Below are positions 34,059 to 42,466 of a DNA stretch of 48,594 bases, in pieces. Made by a program: the position numbers and the translations under genes. The stretch comes from an uncultured Ruminococcus sp. Lineage in GTDB: Bacteria; Bacillota; Clostridia; Oscillospirales; Ruminococcaceae. Location of the stretch: the NCBI GenBank assembly GCA_947176345.1, contig CAMWQI010000004.1, positions 1 to 48,594 of the forward strand, written 5' to 3'. The notes under the pieces were generated by a model that saw only the letters and a list, made by a program, of their open reading frames with translations, had not been told where the DNA came from and did not search any database. The stretch's first letter is position 1, and the number at the start of each line of letters is the position of its first letter.

Positions 34059-35126
34059 ATGAAAATTATACAATTACTGCCGACCGTCTCACATGGTGAT
34101 GCAGTAAGCAATGATGCACTTGCTATTGACAAAGTAATAAGAAAAATGGGTCTTGATACAGATATTTATGCTGAAATATCCGGTAAAAATCTTCCCGTTA
34201 AAAATATATCCGAACTTAATAATATTTCCAAAAATGATATTATTCTGTATCATATGTCTACCGGTACGGAACTTAATTTCAGAATAAATAAATTTCCATG
34301 CCGAAAAATTATGATTTATCATAATATCACACCACCGGAATTTTTCAGACCATACAGTCGTGAATTATTTGCACTGACAAGTTACGGCTATAAGGGACTT
34401 GAATATTTAAATAAAACCTTTAATCTTTGTATAGCGGATTCGGAGTATAATAAATCACAACTTATTGAATATGGCTATAAATGTTCGGTTAAAGTATGTC
34501 CGGTGCTGATACCGTTTCAGGACTATAAAAAAACTCCTGATATTTCTATTATGAAAAAATATTCTGACGGCTGGACTAATATTATTTTTGTCGGCAGAAT
34601 AGCCCCGAACAAAAAGCATGAAGATATTATTAAAACTTTTTATTGCTATAAAAAAATAAATCCTAAATCAAGACTTATTCTTGTTGGTTCGTGGGCTGGC
34701 ATGGAGACTTATTATGAACGCCTTAAAAAATACGTTGAAATTCTCAATCTTAAAGATGTAATATTTACAGGTCATGTAAATTTCAGCGAAATAATTTCAT
34801 ATTATCGTGTGGCGAATATTTTTCTGTGCATGAGTCAACATGAGGGATTTTGTGTACCACTTGTTGAGACTATGTTTTTCAATGTGCCTGTAGTCGCATT
34901 AAATGCCGGTGCTGTGCCGGAAACCATCGGAAAAAGCGGAATAATTATTCCTAAAAATGACCCTGTTCATACAGCCGGAATAATTCATGAAATAATAAAT
35001 AATGAAAATTTACGCAAAAATATTATAAATTTACAGAAAAAAAGACTTTGTGATTTTTCGTATAAAAAAACTTCCGGTCTTCTGAAAAAAATACTGACAG
35101 ACTTCATAAATGGTGAAAATATATGA
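34059..35126 (+). CDS. GT4-type glycosyltransferase
   Basis: A 355-aa retaining glycosyltransferase with the GT-B fold. The C-terminal domain has IIFVGRIAPNKKHEDII, then LVGSW, then the nucleotide-sugar-binding QHEGFCVPLVETMFF (E-x7-E pattern) and VALNAGAVPETIG. Start at ATG 34059 (MKIIQLLPTVSHGDAVS), directly after the previous stop; an upstream frame start at 34011 lies inside the previous gene. The ribosome binding site is weak, suggesting coupling. Sugar donor and acceptor are not evident. Confidence 0.88.
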   Translation: MKIIQLLPTVSHGDAVSNDALAIDKVIRKMGLDTDIYAEISGKNLPVKNISELNNISKNDIILYHMSTGTELNFRINKFPCRKIMIYHNITPPEFFRPYSRELFALTSYGYKGLEYLNKTFNLCIADSEYNKSQLIEYGYKCSVKVCPVLIPFQDYKKTPDISIMKKYSDGWTNIIFVGRIAPNKKHEDIIKTFYCYKKINPKSRLILVGSWAGMETYYERLKKYVEILNLKDVIFTGHVNFSEIISYYRVANIFLCMSQHEGFCVPLVETMFFNVPVVALNAGAVPETIGKSGIIIPKNDPVHTAGIIHEIINNENLRKNIINLQKKRLCDFSYKKTSGLLKKILTDFINGENI

Positions 35127-36298
35127 AAAAAATAGGCTTTGTTACAGCGTGGTATGGAGATGATATTTCCGGCGGTGCTGAAAATATGCTCCGTGACCTT
35201 ACCACTGAACTTCATAAAAAAAATATCCCCCTTGAAATTCTTACGACGTGCGTTAAGGAATTTAATTCTGACTGGAATAAAAATTACTATAAAGAAGGAA
35301 TTTATTTTAATAAAAATAATATTCCCGTAAGGCGTTTTTCCGTTCGGAAACGTGATACCCGTGCTTTTGATAGTGTAAATTTCAAGTTAATGAATAATAT
35401 TCCGGTAAGTTATAATGAGGAAAAAATTTTCCTACGTGAAATGATTAACAGTAATTCGCTTTACCGCTATATGCGTGAAAATTCGGATAATTATTCACTT
35501 TTTGTCTTTATACCATATATGTTCGGAACAACATACTGGGGAGCGAAACTTTTTCCGGAAAAATCAATAATTATTCCATGTCTGCATGATGAAGCATATG
35601 CGTATATGAAACATTTTAAGAAAACTTTTCCGGAAGTCGCCGGAATAATTTTCAATTCATTGCCGGAAAAAATTCTTGCTGAAAAAATATATAATTTGCA
35701 GAAAACAAAAACTCTTGTTGCCGGTATCGGAATGGATATAAATATTAAAGCAAATCCCGATGATTTCAGGAAAAAATATAAAATAAATCAGCCGTTTATA
35801 CTTTATTCTGGCAGAAAGGATACCGGAAAAAATATCAATACGCTTATAAAATATTTCAGCGAATATATAAAAGAAAATAATTTAAAACTTATCCTTACAG
35901 GTGGCGGAAAAACTATAAAATCACATAATATAATTGATTTAGGTTATGTAGAAAATCAGGACAAATATAATGCAATGAGTGCCTGTGAATTTCTTTGTCA
36001 GCCGTCATTTAATGAAAGTTTTTCTCTTGTAATAATGGAAAACTGGTTGTGCAAACGTCCGGTGCTTGTCCACGAAAAATGCAATGTTACAAGGAATTTC
36101 GTTTCACAAGCAAACGGAGGTTTATATTTCGGAAATTATCCGGAATTTAAAGCCTGTACAGATTATTTACTGAAAAATAAAAAAATTTCGGAAATAATGG
36201 GTCTTAATGGCTATGAATACGTAAAAAATAATTTCGGCAGGGAAACTGTAACAGAAAAATATATAGATTTTTTCAAAAATATATTAAATGAAACATAA
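35123..36298 (+). CDS. GT4-type glycosyltransferase
   Basis: A 391-aa GT-B glycosyltransferase. The N-terminal loop reads TAWYGDDISGGAENMLRDL. The C-terminal domain has PFILYSGRKDTGKNINTLI, LTGGGK, and the binding motif PSFNESFSLVIMENWL. It starts four bases inside the previous gene (ATGA overlap). Codon use is strongly A/T biased, more so than in neighbouring genes, as is common in variable surface-polysaccharide loci. It ends 15 bases before birA. Confidence 0.88.
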   Translation: MKKIGFVTAWYGDDISGGAENMLRDLTTELHKKNIPLEILTTCVKEFNSDWNKNYYKEGIYFNKNNIPVRRFSVRKRDTRAFDSVNFKLMNNIPVSYNEEKIFLREMINSNSLYRYMRENSDNYSLFVFIPYMFGTTYWGAKLFPEKSIIIPCLHDEAYAYMKHFKKTFPEVAGIIFNSLPEKILAEKIYNLQKTKTLVAGIGMDINIKANPDDFRKKYKINQPFILYSGRKDTGKNINTLIKYFSEYIKENNLKLILTGGGKTIKSHNIIDLGYVENQDKYNAMSACEFLCQPSFNESFSLVIMENWLCKRPVLVHEKCNVTRNFVSQANGGLYFGNYPEFKACTDYLLKNKKISEIMGLNGYEYVKNNFGRETVTEKYIDFFKNILNET

Positions 36299-36313
36299 GG
36301 AGAAATTTTTTTC

Positions 36314-37297
36314 ATGAACGTTAAAGAAACACTTCTCGGAACTCTTGCGGAGTCCGGCGGAGAATATATTTCAGGGGCTATGCTTGCGGAAAAACTCGGT
36401 GTGAGCCGGAATGCTGTATGGAAAGCTGTAAAATCCCTTGAAACTGAAGGCTATTCAATAGAGGCAGTAACATCAAAAGGCTACAGGCTTTCCGCCGAAA
36501 ATAACCGTCTTTCTGAAAAACTCATACAGGCTTATCTTAAAACTGAAAATTTCGGCAAGCAGATTATAATTTACGACGAAATCAATTCAACAAATACCTG
36601 CGCCAAAGAAATGGCATCGTCCGGAATATCCGACGGAATTGTTATTGTCGCTGATATGCAGAACTCCGGTAAAGGCAGACTCGGACGGAATTTTGTTTCA
36701 CCAAAGGGAAAAGGTCTTTATATGAGTGTTATAATGCGTCCGGATTTCGATATAAAGACAGCCTCGCTTATAACGTCGGCTACAGCGTGTGCGGTTGCTG
36801 GTGCTGTAGAAAATCTATGTGGTCACGATGTGAAAATCAAATGGGTAAATGACCTCTACATGAACGGCAGAAAAATATGTGGTATACTTACAGAGGCGTC
36901 TTTAGGCATGGAAATGCGTTCCCTTGATTATGCAGTAGTAGGAATAGGAATAAATGTGAGAAGTGCGGAGGGAAGTTTCAGCAGAGATTTGAGAGTATCG
37001 GCTACTTCAATTGAGGACGAAACAGGGCTTAAAATAGACAGAAACAGACTTTGTGCGGAAGTACTGAACAGTCTTGAAAAATATATTTCCGGAATTGAAA
37101 ACCGCACATATATAAGGGAATACAGAAACAGAGAAATTCTTACCGGAAATACCATCACCGCAAATGTTAACGGAAATACTATCATAGCCTTTGCGGAAGG
37201 CATTGACGACAATGCAAATCTTATTATAAAGCTCCCTGATGGCACTATACGTCATCTCAATTCCGGTGAGGCTAACCTCTGTCGTGTGATAGACTGA
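36314..37297 (+). CDS. birA: Biotin operon repressor/biotin-protein ligase (BirA, bifunctional type)
   Basis: A 327-aa protein with an N-terminal winged helix (residues about 5-60: LLGTLAESGGEYISGAMLAEKLGVSRNAVWKAV) and a biotin ligase domain. The ligase shows EINSTNTCAKEM, the biotinyl-AMP loop GKGRLGRNF, KGLYMSVIMRP, and KWVNDLYMNGRKICGIL; the C-terminal SH3-like domain ends the protein. The intact DNA-binding domain predicts repression of biotin synthesis or transport genes as well as protein biotinylation. AAGGAG lies before ATG 36314. A terminator follows. Confidence 0.95.
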   Translation: MNVKETLLGTLAESGGEYISGAMLAEKLGVSRNAVWKAVKSLETEGYSIEAVTSKGYRLSAENNRLSEKLIQAYLKTENFGKQIIIYDEINSTNTCAKEMASSGISDGIVIVADMQNSGKGRLGRNFVSPKGKGLYMSVIMRPDFDIKTASLITSATACAVAGAVENLCGHDVKIKWVNDLYMNGRKICGILTEASLGMEMRSLDYAVVGIGINVRSAEGSFSRDLRVSATSIEDETGLKIDRNRLCAEVLNSLEKYISGIENRTYIREYRNREILTGNTITANVNGNTIIAFAEGIDDNANLIIKLPDGTIRHLNSGEANLCRVID

Positions 37298-37325
37298 ACA
37301 GATTAAAAAAAATTTTTATATTCGC

Positions 37326-37354
37326 AAAAAAGGACGGTTTTCCCGTCCTTTTTT
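37326..37354 (+). terminator. Intrinsic terminator after birA
   Basis: A6-GGACGG (37326-37337) pairs with CCGTCC-T6 (37343-37354) around a short loop; a strong terminator for the glycan-birA transcript, usable in both directions. Confidence 0.88.
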
Positions 37355-37593
37355 GGTTATAATATAAATACGGAATATTTACATAGAACAAAAAATTAGT
37401 ATCCGTGAAATTTAACAGACAAAACACAAAAAAAATAATGTTCTTTTTTGATTTTTCTTACATTTATAGTAATTCCCTTGTATTTTTATGGAATAATCAG
37501 TAAAAAATGCGGTAATTTCTCAATTATAAAACCGCTTTGCAAACATATAATAAAAACGTTCTTAGATTAAGTATAAAAGAAAGGATTTAAAGA
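37355..37593 (+). promoter_or_regulatory. Region upstream of spoIVB
   Basis: About 240 AT-rich bases with no gene. CATATAATA at 37544-37552, the same nonamer found before dpaA, is the best -10 candidate, but no good -35 for sigma-A, sigma-G or sigma-K stands at the expected distance. A loose inverted repeat GCGGT (37509-37513)/ACCGC (37531-37535) lies just upstream of it. AAAGGA precedes the spoIVB ATG. Confidence 0.35.
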
Positions 37594-38823
37594 ATGCGTT
37601 TTAAAAGAAAAATCATTAAAGGCACTGCTGTCATATTATCTGCCGTACTCGCGGGATTATTCGGTACAGCCGGATATTATTCTGTACATTTACCGTCGTC
37701 ACTTACAACACAACACGGTCAGGAAATAAAAATTGCACAATATCCTGAAATATTCTGTTTCAGCAGTTCCGACGATACCATAGCAGTATCGGGAAACTCA
37801 ACAGGTACTTCACAGGCAACATTGACGCTTTTCGGAGCTATTCCAGTAAAGAATATTGAAATTCATGAAGCGGACGCACCAACACTTGTTGCAGGCGGAA
37901 ATCCGTTCGGAATAAAATTACTCATGGATGGTGTAATGGTTACTGAATTAGGTGAAGTGGAAACTGAAAACGGCGACAAAATCTGTCCGGCTGAAGATGC
38001 CGGAATACAGGTGGGAGACATAATAAAGTCCGCCGACGGAAAAAACATAACCTCGAATGACGAAATTCAGAAAATTATCAACAGCAGTGAGGGCAGAAAA
38101 ATTAAAATTATTATCTCCCGTGATGGAAAAGATTTTCCTGTATTCTTACAGCCGGAATATTCGCCCTCCGCTGAAAACTGGCGTGGCGGTATGTGGGTGC
38201 GTGACAGCATAGCCGGAATAGGCACTATGACTTTTTTTAATAAAACAACCGGAGAATTTGCCGGATTAGGTCACCCTGTATGTGATTCTGATACGGGGGA
38301 ACTCGTACCAATTTATAGCGGTGAGGCAGTACAGGTAGAAATTACAGACAGTAAAAAAGGCTCTAAAGGAATACCAGGGGAACTGCACGGACAATTTATG
38401 TATGGAGGCAGTTTCGGCATTCTGAACCGGAATAATTCATGTGGTGTATATGGTTTGCTTTCGGAACAGGCTGTGCAGTCTCTTTGCGAAAATTCACAGG
38501 AATACAAAATGGGTTATCGTCAGGAAGTTAAGACTGGTGAAGCTGAAATATTAACAACAGTTTCCGGTGATACTCCTAAAAAATACAAAGTCGAAATTGA
38601 AAAAATTGACTATAACAGTACGGAAAGTACAAAAAATATGATTATTCGTATAACTGATAAGGATTTACTTGAAACTACCGGCGGAATAGTTCAGGGAATG
38701 AGCGGAAGCCCTGTCATTCAGAACGGAAAAATTATAGGTGCAGTAACTCACGTCTTTGTTTCAGACCCCACAAAAGGATATGCGATTTTTGCCGAAAATA
38801 TGGCGGAATATCTGAAAGGCTAA
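37594..38823 (+). CDS. spoIVB: SpoIVB peptidase (stage IV sporulation protein B)
   Basis: A 409-aa serine peptidase of family S55, secreted from the forespore to trigger pro-sigma-K processing through the SpoIVFA-BofA-SpoIVFB complex. A signal/anchor helix covers residues 8-30. A PDZ domain (about 105-187) has EDAGIQVGDIIKSADGK. The peptidase domain carries the catalytic His227 in GLGHPVCD and the Ser370 in GMSGSPVIQNG, followed by GAVTHVFVSDPTKGYAIF. Length is close to B. subtilis SpoIVB (about 425 aa). Together with dpaAB it supports a full sporulation pathway. Confidence 0.95.
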   Translation: MRFKRKIIKGTAVILSAVLAGLFGTAGYYSVHLPSSLTTQHGQEIKIAQYPEIFCFSSSDDTIAVSGNSTGTSQATLTLFGAIPVKNIEIHEADAPTLVAGGNPFGIKLLMDGVMVTELGEVETENGDKICPAEDAGIQVGDIIKSADGKNITSNDEIQKIINSSEGRKIKIIISRDGKDFPVFLQPEYSPSAENWRGGMWVRDSIAGIGTMTFFNKTTGEFAGLGHPVCDSDTGELVPIYSGEAVQVEITDSKKGSKGIPGELHGQFMYGGSFGILNRNNSCGVYGLLSEQAVQSLCENSQEYKMGYRQEVKTGEAEILTTVSGDTPKKYKVEIEKIDYNSTESTKNMIIRITDKDLLETTGGIVQGMSGSPVIQNGKIIGAVTHVFVSDPTKGYAIFAENMAEYLKG

Positions 38824-38831
38824 CACAAAAT

Positions 38832-38859
38832 AAAAAGGGGCGTTACATAAGTAACGCCC
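38832..38859 (-). terminator. Intrinsic terminator after the HPr gene
   Basis: GGGCGTTAC (38838-38846) and GTAACGCCC (38851-38859) with a 4-nt loop. The T5 run is on the minus strand, so it ends the HPr transcript; it may also slow convergent spoIVB transcription. Confidence 0.85.
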
Positions 38860-38877
38860 AGAAAGATAGGATTCAGA

Positions 38878-39150
38878 TTATCTGTTTTCCTCGCTGAAAC
38901 CGCTGTCCACGAGGTCAATGAGTGCATCAACAGCAGCTCTTTCATCTGCACCGTCAGCGATAACCTTTACATTAGTACCACCTACAATACCGAGTGACAG
39001 AATACCGAGCAGGCTCTTTGCATTGACTCTGCGTTCTTCCTTTTCAATCCAGATGGACGACTTGAATTCGTTAGCCTTCTGAATGAAGAAAGTAGCAGGT
39101 CTTGCGTGAAGTCCTACCTGATTTTTTACCATTACTTCTCTGACAAACAT
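38878..39150 (-). CDS. HPr-family phosphocarrier protein
   Basis: A 90-aa phosphocarrier. The phosphohistidine motif GLHARPATFF and the regulatory serine site NAKSLLGILSLGI are both intact, so it can serve the PTS (His) and HPr-kinase/CcpA control (Ser); Crh, by contrast, lacks the His. Start at ATG 39150, eight bases after AGGAG; a TTG two codons earlier is too close to that site. It stands alone, without ptsI, behind its own promoter. G/C-ending codons are enriched compared with neighbours, as in highly expressed genes. Confidence 0.92.
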   Translation of the reverse strand: MFVREVMVKNQVGLHARPATFFIQKANEFKSSIWIEKEERRVNAKSLLGILSLGIVGGTNVKVIADGADERAAVDALIDLVDSGFSEENR

Positions 39151-39228
39151 ATACAACTCTCCTATTCTCTATATTGTACCCGCACAATCCGAGCACTTAT
39201 CGCAAATATATTTCAATTGCTGATATTA

Positions 39229-39257
39229 ATTATACATTTAAAAATTCGCATAGTCAA
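39229..39257 (-). promoter_or_regulatory. Predicted sigma-A promoter for the HPr gene
   Basis: Minus strand TTGACT (39252-39257), 17-base spacer, TATAAT (39229-39234), about 80 bases upstream of the ATG. Confidence 0.8.
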
Positions 39258-39446
39258 CGACTTTTTTTCTTTAAAGGTCGGTTTTTCAAGAAATTCTACA
39301 TTTAGTTTAAATGTGAGAGTTATTTTTTCGATTTGGTTGTTGATATTCACTATAAAAACTTTTAACATAAATTGTTTAAATAGCACAATTTTCAACATAC
39401 TATTATGTAGAATATTTCTAAACGGAAATTTTTTAACAAAGTATAC
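39258..39446. other. AT-rich gap between the HPr promoter and trmD
   Basis: No gene, RNA or clear terminator for trmD seen here. Short frames occur but have no ribosome binding site or recognisable composition. Confidence 0.5.
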
Positions 39447-40145
39447 TTAATGTTTAGAGTTTTCATAAAGTTCCAGCAAATCCGGACGACGTTCAGCAGT
39501 AATTTCAATGCTTTTTTCAAGTCGCCATTTTTCTATATTCTTATGGTGACCGGAAAGAAGTACCGCCGGAACGCGTTCTCCCTCCCAGACTTCTGGTCTT
39601 GTGTACTGCGGATATTCAAGCAGACCGCTGTAAATACTCTCATCCTTGAAACACGCCTCATCGGATAATACTCCGTCGCACATTCTTGCTACAGCATCAA
39701 CTACAGCCATAGCAGGAATTTCCCCACCCGTCAGGACGTAATCGCCTATGGAAATTTCCTCGTCAACTATTCTGTCAATAATACGCTGGTCAACGCCTTC
39801 ATAATGACCACATATAATTAAGATATTTTCCATTTTTGAGAGTTCAACAGCCCTTTGCTGTGTGAAGATTTTTCCTTTAGGCGACATATATATTGTATGC
39901 GGTTTTGTTCCGATTTCGTTACATACTGCCTGATAGCAGTTATAAATCGGCTCACACTGCATGACCATACCCATACCGCCACCATATGGCGTATCGTCAA
40001 CACGTCTGTGCTTGTCGTGTGTGTATTCACGTATCTGTCGACAGTGGATTTCTATTTTTCCGGCTTTTCTTGCCCGACCGACTATACTTTCACCAAGTAC
40101 AGCCTCACACATTTCTGGAAATAATGTAGCTATTTCTATTTTCAT
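39447..40145 (-). CDS. trmD: tRNA (guanine37-N1)-methyltransferase TrmD
   Basis: A 232-aa SPOUT-class enzyme that methylates G37 next to the anticodon and keeps the reading frame. The opening IEIATLFPEMCEAVLGESI, the RxDDTPYGGGMGMVM block, and the trefoil-knot motif ISIGDYVLTGGEIPAMAVVDAVAR identify it. GAGGAAAG precedes ATG 40145, which overlaps the upstream LRR gene stop by 4 bases. rimM, its usual neighbour, lies one gene further upstream. Confidence 0.96.
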   Translation of the reverse strand: MKIEIATLFPEMCEAVLGESIVGRARKAGKIEIHCRQIREYTHDKHRRVDDTPYGGGMGMVMQCEPIYNCYQAVCNEIGTKPHTIYMSPKGKIFTQQRAVELSKMENILIICGHYEGVDQRIIDRIVDEEISIGDYVLTGGEIPAMAVVDAVARMCDGVLSDEACFKDESIYSGLLEYPQYTRPEVWEGERVPAVLLSGHHKNIEKWRLEKSIEITAERRPDLLELYENSKH

Positions 40146-40813
40146 ATTTCTTTCCTCATTAAGTCATCACATGCCAAAAAAGCATCTTTCCCGCATTCAC
40201 AATCAGCAAAAATAGCAATTCTTGCTCCTGTCCACCAAAAAGCTTCTTTTCCAATTTTTTTAAGACTTCTTGAAAAATTGAAATTTTTTTCACTCACCCC
40301 AATACACAGCCAAAATGCTCCTTCTCCAATTTCTTCAATAGAATCAGGAATATTTATCTTTTTTAACTCATCACAACAAGCGAATGCATTATCGCCAATC
40401 TTTTTAACCGTATCAGGAATATTTATTTCCTTTAAATTATGGCAATTGCAAAACAAAGCGTTTGGAATTTCAGTAATTCCATTAGGAAGATTTATTTCTT
40501 CTAAATATTCAAGATTAGCAAATGCTCCTTCTTCTATTTCTGTAACAGAGTTCGGCAAAACTATTTTTCTTAGTGGTGTTGGATTTTCTTCTTCTGTTCC
40601 GATACAAAAGCATTTCCAACCTCTTTCTCTCCTTTTCTTATTTTCTAGATACTTAAATGCATCTTTTTTAATTGTTGTCACTCCATCTTCTATTGTAACT
40701 ACCGTGCTCTTCGCATAGCATCGACATAATATGCCATTTTCTATCACAAAGTCATCTTTTGAATTATATGTCTCATAAGATTGAACATCAATAAAATTTT
40801 CTTCATTATACAT
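40142..40813 (-). CDS. Cytosolic LRR_5 (BspA-like) repeat protein
   Basis: A 223-aa protein of BspA-type leucine-rich repeats (for example LRKIVLPNSVTEIEEGAF, LKEINIPDTVKKIGDNAF, LKKINIPDSIEEIGEGAF) with no signal peptide or membrane segment. It carries no dockerin. It starts behind AAAGGAGG and ends overlapping the trmD start as ATGA, so it is translated together with trmD. Cytosolic LRR_5 proteins are frequent in ruminococci, with unknown roles; protein-protein interaction is the safest guess. Position between rimM and trmD is unusual. Confidence 0.85.
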   Translation of the reverse strand: MYNEENFIDVQSYETYNSKDDFVIENGILCRCYAKSTVVTIEDGVTTIKKDAFKYLENKKRRERGWKCFCIGTEEENPTPLRKIVLPNSVTEIEEGAFANLEYLEEINLPNGITEIPNALFCNCHNLKEINIPDTVKKIGDNAFACCDELKKINIPDSIEEIGEGAFWLCIGVSEKNFNFSRSLKKIGKEAFWWTGARIAIFADCECGKDAFLACDDLMRKEI

Positions 40814-40828
40814 AAATAAAAACCTCCT

Positions 40829-41326
40829 TTAATCAAAAAGTCCGTCCAGCACTTTTATAGTCATTTCATTTTTGTCAATATCAGTGGAAACAACAACATC
40901 TGCAATAGCCGGTATAAGATACTCCCTGTTACTGCCCTTTATTACATATACATCATTTGCCCCTGTCTGCATGACATCGACTATTTTTCCGTAAATAACG
41001 CCGATTTCAACGTCTTTTACCTCAATGCCGATTAAGTCCTGTATGAAATATGTATCGTCGTCAAGTTCGAGGTCATCACGGTGCATATATAAAATTTTAT
41101 TCCGTAATTTTTCCGCCTGTTCCGGAGTGTCCACGCCCTCAAACTTTGCTATAACCATATTTTTTGCAACCCTTGAACGTTCTATAAAAATTTCCTGTTT
41201 ATTAAGGAAAAGCCTATCAAATTCGCATAAAAGCTCCGGAACGTCGGTATACGGCATAATTTTAACCTCACCTTTTATACCGTGCGTATTGACTATTTTT
41301 CCAGCCTCTAAATATTCCTTTTTCAT
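40829..41326 (-). CDS. rimM: 16S rRNA processing/ribosome maturation factor RimM
   Basis: A 165-aa assembly factor for the 30S head. It has the N-terminal RimM barrel (EAGKIVNTHGIKGEVKI) and the C-terminal PRC barrel (YFIQDLIGIEV, then YLIPAIADVV). AAGGAG precedes ATG 41326, which overlaps the upstream hydrolase stop by 4 bases. The usual rpsP is not next to it. Confidence 0.94.
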   Translation of the reverse strand: MKKEYLEAGKIVNTHGIKGEVKIMPYTDVPELLCEFDRLFLNKQEIFIERSRVAKNMVIAKFEGVDTPEQAEKLRNKILYMHRDDLELDDDTYFIQDLIGIEVKDVEIGVIYGKIVDVMQTGANDVYVIKGSNREYLIPAIADVVVSTDIDKNEMTIKVLDGLFD

Positions 41327-41841
41327 TTTATCAATCTCCTTAACCAGTAATCTAAATTCAGTGTCGCACCGGAATGTTTTCCCTCCGGAACAACATAGCA
41401 GTTTTCTATTAAAGATTCCGTGGTAAAACTATGATAATTTATAACTTCGTCTTGTCCGCCAATTATAGCGGTTATATTATGACGGTTCATTTTTTCAATC
41501 ATGTCTTCAAATACTACAAACGTCATTTTTCTGCTTTTATCCATTTTGTAGCCAAGTTCAGGCAGAGTAATAAACGGTCTAAGACAAGGACTTACAAGCA
41601 CGGCAGGAATATCAGTATTTTTTGCGACGAGTAATGCAAAAAATCCGCCTAAACTTGTCCCTACTATATAATCGGGTTTGTTTTCGTCAAATATTTTTTT
41701 CAAATCATTACAAATTTCGCGAGGTCTTTTTGAATCATAGTCAATCTGCGGTGAAATTACCTCATGACCAAGATTTTTTAAAGTTATACAGGCGGAATTT
41801 TCCGCATTGCCCTTATAGCCGTGAATATTCAGAACTTTCAT
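41323..41841 (-). CDS. YqiA-like alpha/beta hydrolase
   Basis: A 172-aa small alpha/beta hydrolase of the UPF0227/YqiA type. LNIHGYKGN forms the oxyanion-side strand, the nucleophile elbow is GTSLGGFFA, the acid is in GGQDEVIN, and the catalytic His is in PEGKHSGAT. Its substrate is unknown; E. coli YqiA is an esterase. It is translationally coupled to rimM. Confidence 0.8.
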   Translation of the reverse strand: MKVLNIHGYKGNAENSACITLKNLGHEVISPQIDYDSKRPREICNDLKKIFDENKPDYIVGTSLGGFFALLVAKNTDIPAVLVSPCLRPFITLPELGYKMDKSRKMTFVVFEDMIEKMNRHNITAIIGGQDEVINYHSFTTESLIENCYVVPEGKHSGATLNLDYWLRRLIK

Positions 41842-41844
41842 ATT

Positions 41845-42354
41845 TTACACTCCTTTTTCCCTGACACGCCTTTTTATTTCGGATAACTCAACAGGTGCAT
41901 AATTTATACGTTCCGCACTCACACAGAAACTTCTTTCAGAAACATCTGTATATATGGGATTTCCGTGAACGTGTCCGAAAATATTCGCATATGGCATATT
42001 TTTATTTATATACAGCGGTTCATGAGAGACAAGCCAGAAATTTTCATAAATTATCGGATAACGGCTTACTCCCGAAAATCCGCATTTATAGTAATAATTT
42101 TCACTTTCCGTATCGTGATTTCCCATTACAAGAAATTTTTCACCGTTTAAATTCTGGCATATTTCTTTGTTTTTTTCCATATCGTAAAAAGAAAAATCCC
42201 CGACCAAAAAAACTTTATCATTTTCTGAAACAGTATTATTCCAGTTATTAATAATAGTGCTATCCATTTCCTCAACACTTTTAAAGGGTCTGTTTTCGTA
42301 AAGCAATATATTATTATCGCCAAAATGCGTATCGGCTATAAAAAATACATTCAT
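41845..42354 (-). CDS. Metallophosphoesterase (calcineurin-like)
   Basis: A 169-aa phosphoesterase with the full metal set: ADTHFGD, VGDFS, GNHD, SHEP and FGHVHG. This short form matches the family of small phage- and host-encoded phosphatases of unknown substrate. A GAGG site lies before the ATG at 42354. It is downstream of rtcB, separated by a hairpin region; RNA-repair links are possible but unsupported. Confidence 0.85.
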   Translation of the reverse strand: MNVFFIADTHFGDNNILLYENRPFKSVEEMDSTIINNWNNTVSENDKVFLVGDFSFYDMEKNKEICQNLNGEKFLVMGNHDTESENYYYKCGFSGVSRYPIIYENFWLVSHEPLYINKNMPYANIFGHVHGNPIYTDVSERSFCVSAERINYAPVELSEIKRRVREKGV

Positions 42355-42378
42355 AATTTTTCCTCACTTGTATAATTC

Positions 42379-42410
42379 AACCCTCCACCTGAAAAAATGG
42401 AGGGTTTTTT
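42379..42410 (+). terminator. Terminator-like hairpin oriented on plus, with no plus-strand gene before it
   Basis: AACCCTCCA (42379-42387) pairs with TGGAGGGTT (42398-42406), followed by more T on plus (T6, 42405-42410). On minus, the direction of all local genes, the stem is not followed by a T-run. A second weaker hairpin, GAACT...AGTTC then GTTTTTTG, lies at about 42415-42450, also plus oriented. Confidence 0.55.
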
Positions 42411-42466
42411 ATTAGAACTAACTTTCCATTAAAAGCAAGTTCGTTTTTTGTCATAAATCATTCCAG

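Noticed and set aside
39106..39450. Open frames on both strands in the gap upstream of the HPr gene
   Set aside because: Very AT-rich, no ribosome binding sites, and they cross the HPr promoter.
42377..42454. A 25-codon minus-strand frame between rtcB and the phosphoesterase
   Set aside because: Weak ribosome binding site, no recognisable sequence, and it spans the hairpins; more likely chance.
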